Source: Actinomycetes bacterium | Lineage (GTDB): Bacteria; Actinomycetota; Acidimicrobiia; Acidimicrobiales; Acidimicrobiaceae | Direction: 5' to 3' | NCBI GenBank assembly: GCA_021841935.1 | Contig: JAKCDL010000002.1 | Span: 186,001 to 250,000, forward strand | Length of the DNA: 64,000 nt | In this document: one piece after another, positions 61,910 to 64,000 of the stretch | How the letters are laid out: each line of letters begins with the position of its first letter | How positions within the stretch are numbered: the first letter of the stretch is position 1 | The notes under the pieces: generated by a model | Databases searched by the model: none | What the model was told of the DNA's origin: nothing | The model's input: the letters and a program-made list of their open reading frames with translations, nothing else | Program-made: the position numbers and the translations under genes

Positions 61910-63195
61910 CTTCCTTTCAAAAGTCGCTTTCTCAAGCGAATTTCAATAGTCCGAATGAAATTTCACTCTTTGGATCGTCGACCTTAGTCTCTCAAGCTGT
62001 GACCTCTTTCGACGGAGAAGTGGAAGAAGTGCTAGATCACTTCGCTGAACGTATTCGAAGTGGTGCTGCTAGTGTGCTTCTTTCGTCCGGATCGCTCCTG
62101 CTTGCATACGGAGAGGCAGTGGGTAAGTGCGGTTCTGATCCAAGGGAGGCTTTTAGGGATCTGAGAGACGATCTTCGCTGTGTCGACGATGAAATAGCAT
62201 CTTCGATTGGAGCTTTTGCCACCATTCCTTTCGACCCAAGTAACTCCTCGGTGGATATCTCGATTCCAAATCTCATAATCAGAGTCACAAGTACGGTTGT
62301 GAATATAACTGTCGTAGCTGAATCTATTGAATCGGTATCTGCGATAATTGAAGATCTTCGAAACCTACAGAATGGCGAATTTGTTGAAGGTCGGGCGTCA
62401 GGTGAGCTTATATTTCCCGTTACCCGTGATGAATGGATTGGAAGTGCCGCCGGCGCCATCGAGGCGATAAGATCAGGAAGGTTTCGAAAGATAGTTCTAT
62501 CTAGACGTGCGAGGATGGTGATCGAGGGCGGTTCGATAGATCGTCTTAGATCGATTGAACGCCTCGCAAAGCTATACACCGGAGCGACGATATTTTCTGT
62601 GGGAAGGTTGTTAGGAGCAACCCCAGAGTTGCTTTTGCGTAGGGAGGGTCGCTTCTACTCAAGCCACCCCTTAGCGGGAACTACGAGGACCGGCGCTGAA
62701 TCAGAGTTGCTCAAGTCCCATAAAGATAATTATGAACATCGAATCGTTGTTGATCACATAATTGAATCGCTTCGTGATGTATCGGCCACTGTGGAGTTTG
62801 CCCAAAACCCGTCGATATTGAACTTTGGTGATATCGTCCACCTTGGTACCTCGATCAAGGGTGAGACGATCAGCGATGATATTTCTTCTATCGATCTTCT
62901 GTATCGAATACATCCGACTCCAGCTGTAGCCGGCGTGCCGACGGTTGAGGCGGTTGATTTGATACAGCGTTTAGAGGACGAGCCCCGAAACCTTTACGCT
63001 GGTGCGGTTGGCTTTCAAAATGGTCGTGGCGATGGGGAGTGGCACCTAATCATCCGCACCATATACGTTGATGAGGTGAAGGGTGAGGTTGAGTTTCAGG
63101 CCGGAGTGGGACTTGTGGATGAATCAGATCCCGAGGCTGAAGCAGCGGAGATAGATTCAAAACTTAATTCAATGCTTCCAATCGTGAATAGCTAG
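61906..63195 (+). CDS. menF: Isochorismate synthase MenF-type
   Basis: Chorismate-utilising enzyme of 429 residues that makes isochorismate for menaquinone. The C-terminal core has IRSGRFRKIVLSRRAR, the SHPLAGTTRTGAE motif, EHRIVVDHIIESLRD, and IHPTPAVAGVPT, a segment typical of isochorismate synthases, followed by LYAGAVGFQNGRGDGEW. The first 150 residues are more variable. It overlaps menG by 4 bp (ATGA). No menD, menH, menC, menE or menB lies in the window. A strong hairpin follows. Confidence 0.92.
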   Translation: MTSFQKSLSQANFNSPNEISLFGSSTLVSQAVTSFDGEVEEVLDHFAERIRSGAASVLLSSGSLLLAYGEAVGKCGSDPREAFRDLRDDLRCVDDEIASSIGAFATIPFDPSNSSVDISIPNLIIRVTSTVVNITVVAESIESVSAIIEDLRNLQNGEFVEGRASGELIFPVTRDEWIGSAAGAIEAIRSGRFRKIVLSRRARMVIEGGSIDRLRSIERLAKLYTGATIFSVGRLLGATPELLLRREGRFYSSHPLAGTTRTGAESELLKSHKDNYEHRIVVDHIIESLRDVSATVEFAQNPSILNFGDIVHLGTSIKGETISDDISSIDLLYRIHPTPAVAGVPTVEAVDLIQRLEDEPRNLYAGAVGFQNGRGDGEWHLIIRTIYVDEVKGEVEFQAGVGLVDESDPEAEAAEIDSKLNSMLPIVNS

Positions 63196-63196
63196 A

Positions 63197-63240
63197 GAGA
63201 AAGGGGGCGGATCTTCCTTGAAAGATCCGCCCCCTTTCTC
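63197..63240. terminator. Long perfect hairpin, bidirectional terminator
   Basis: Perfect 19-bp inverted repeat (63197-63215 and 63222-63240) with a 6-nt loop, directly after the menF stop and about 50 bp before the convergent Rieske stop. The stem contains a GGGGG/CCCCC core and ends in TTTCTC then TTGTTT. Confidence 0.85.
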
Positions 63241-63292
63241 TTGTTTAAAAGAACTTTCTTTCAAAACAGACAAAAGATTTCAATCAAGGACC

Positions 63293-63970
63293 TTATCCAT
63301 CGGCGTATAACTTGCCATCTGGCCCTTCTACGACTGGAATCGGAGTGAGCCCCGTGGGTGCAGGTCCTTGCAACACTGCACCCGTCGTGGCATTGAATTG
63401 AGACCCATGACATGGGCAGATAAAGAGGTCGTTTCCTGCATATTGAACCGTACAACCTGCGTGTGGGCAAATAGCGGAGTAAGCCACAAAGTCATTTGCC
63501 TTTGGTTGGAGAACGTAAGCGGGAGAATTAGATGCAGGGTCTACGAACGATGCAATCTTGCCTACCCCTACGGCACTAGCTGGCCCAATTACTGTTCCCT
63601 TGGGCTTAGCTGCTCCAGACGTTGTGCCAGTTGATTTTGATGACGCTACAGCTGTTGTGGTAGTAGTGGTTGGCAGAGTATTCGTGACATGGCTTGCAGC
63701 GAGTGAAGAGGTAGATGGGGTTCTTGGCGCGCCATTATTGAGCGCTCGTCCTAGCAATGCAGCGGCACCTCCGCTTACCGCTGCCGCCGACGATGCCGCT
63801 GCCGCTGCAACTATAAAGCTACGTCGATTGGGGTCATAGCTGGCACCTGAGGCGACTTTCCTTGTGGGGTCGTTTCTAGGAAGAGTTCCATCGATTATGG
63901 GGCATATTGCTACCGAGCACGCCTTATTTTCCATTGCAGAGCAAAGGCCATCAGAATAGTTACCACACAC
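63293..63970 (-). CDS. Rieske [2Fe-2S] domain protein
   Basis: A 225-residue Rieske protein. A cysteine-rich N-terminus (Cys2, 10, 18 and 23) is followed by RRSFIVAAAAASSAAAVSGG, a Tat-like twin-arginine signal or anchor, a Ser/Thr/Ala-rich linker and a C-terminal Rieske domain with CPHAGC and CPCHGS ligand boxes (Cys and His of each). It is likely outside the membrane as a small electron-transfer protein. GTG 63970 is the longest start; an ATG at 63934 (residue 13) would remove two cysteines. No cytochrome b gene lies downstream, so it need not belong to a bc complex. Confidence 0.86.
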   Translation of the reverse strand: MCGNYSDGLCSAMENKACSVAICPIIDGTLPRNDPTRKVASGASYDPNRRSFIVAAAAASSAAAVSGGAAALLGRALNNGAPRTPSTSSLAASHVTNTLPTTTTTTAVASSKSTGTTSGAAKPKGTVIGPASAVGVGKIASFVDPASNSPAYVLQPKANDFVAYSAICPHAGCTVQYAGNDLFICPCHGSQFNATTGAVLQGPAPTGLTPIPVVEGPDGKLYADG

Positions 63971-63971
63971 C

Positions 63972-63988
63972 CTAGTTAGGTAAACTAG
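63972..63988. promoter_or_regulatory. Operator-like palindrome before the Rieske gene
   Basis: Inverted repeat CTAGTT / AACTAG with five bases between, immediately upstream of the GTG at 63970. If GTG is used, the palindrome covers the ribosome-binding region. It lies at the end of the window, so the promoter is not fully visible. Confidence 0.3.
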
Positions 63989-64000
63989 CGGTATTCCAGC

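Noticed and set aside
1-64000. Mobile elements, prophage, CRISPR arrays, toxin-antitoxin or defence genes
   Set aside because: No transposase, integrase, repeat-spacer array or recognised defence family was found in either strand.

Overview
The window looks like a chromosomal core segment of a moderate-GC actinobacterium, most plausibly of the class Acidimicrobiia (an Acidithrix/Acidimicrobium-like organism). This is an inference from gene order and family content: tgt-yajC-secD-secF-rel; aspS-rarA; alaS-ruvX-mltG-aroE followed by type IV pilus ATPases; PspA with a PspAA domain; DUF948, DUF3054 and a bifunctional-nuclease protein; menaquinone genes; frequent TTG and GTG starts. No rRNA, tRNA, CRISPR array, transposase or phage gene was seen.

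Layout. 0-7.2 kb: DUF3054 protein, tgt, Sec translocon accessory genes (yajC, secD, secF) and bifunctional (p)ppGpp enzyme rel. 7.2-10.5 kb: two glycosyltransferases. 10.5-12.5 kb: two small membrane/coiled-coil proteins (one DUF948), a pirin and a small acidic-motif protein. 12.6-15.4 kb (minus): a short rarA and aspS. 15.6-25.3 kb (plus): alaS, ruvX, mltG, aroE, pilB, pilT, pilC. 25.3-34.3 kb: an NrtR-like Nudix/winged-helix protein, a FrnE/DsbA-like oxidoreductase, two acyl-CoA dehydrogenases flanking a methyltransferase-GT4-GT4 glycan cluster, and a lipoprotein. 34.3-37.8 kb (minus): HlyD-like adaptor plus a membrane GT2 polymerase, a candidate exopolysaccharide export pair. 38-44.9 kb: PspA-PspAA fusion, rodA, a bifunctional-nuclease protein, a 2-hydroxyacid dehydrogenase, an MBL hydrolase, a peroxiredoxin and a second SEDS (FtsW/RodA) protein. 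45-48.5 kb: nadC-nadA-nadB. 48.7-53.6 kb: ppk1, a CYTH protein, ppx and a small winged-helix regulator. 53.7-60.4 kb: flippase-like protein, AI-2E-family transporter, NodB deacetylase, a GT28-type glycosyltransferase fused to what looks like a degenerate deacetylase, a DMT transporter, PPK2 and a membrane zinc-ribbon microprotein. 60.4-64 kb: merR-menG-menF operon, then a convergent Rieske protein.

How the genes work together. Several themes recur: cell-envelope glycan synthesis and export (at least six glycosyltransferases, a deacetylase, a flippase-like protein, two SEDS polymerases, MltG), polyphosphate turnover (PPK1, PPK2, Ppx, CYTH), stringent response (Rel), de novo NAD synthesis, and membrane-stress or redox functions (PspA, peroxiredoxin, Rieske, menaquinone).

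The most unusual items are domain fusions: GT28 with a pseudo-deacetylase next to a stand-alone deacetylase, PspA with PspAA, PilT with a PilB-type N-terminal domain, and a GT2 with a degenerate second GT2. Others are a truncated RarA, a flippase-like gene whose coding frame extends above any standard start codon, and a MerR gene translationally coupled to menG. I do not see one clear self-contained new system; the 53.7-59.3 kb envelope/glycolipid block is the best candidate for further work. Start codons were chosen by eye from Shine-Dalgarno spacing and family N-termini, so several are uncertain.
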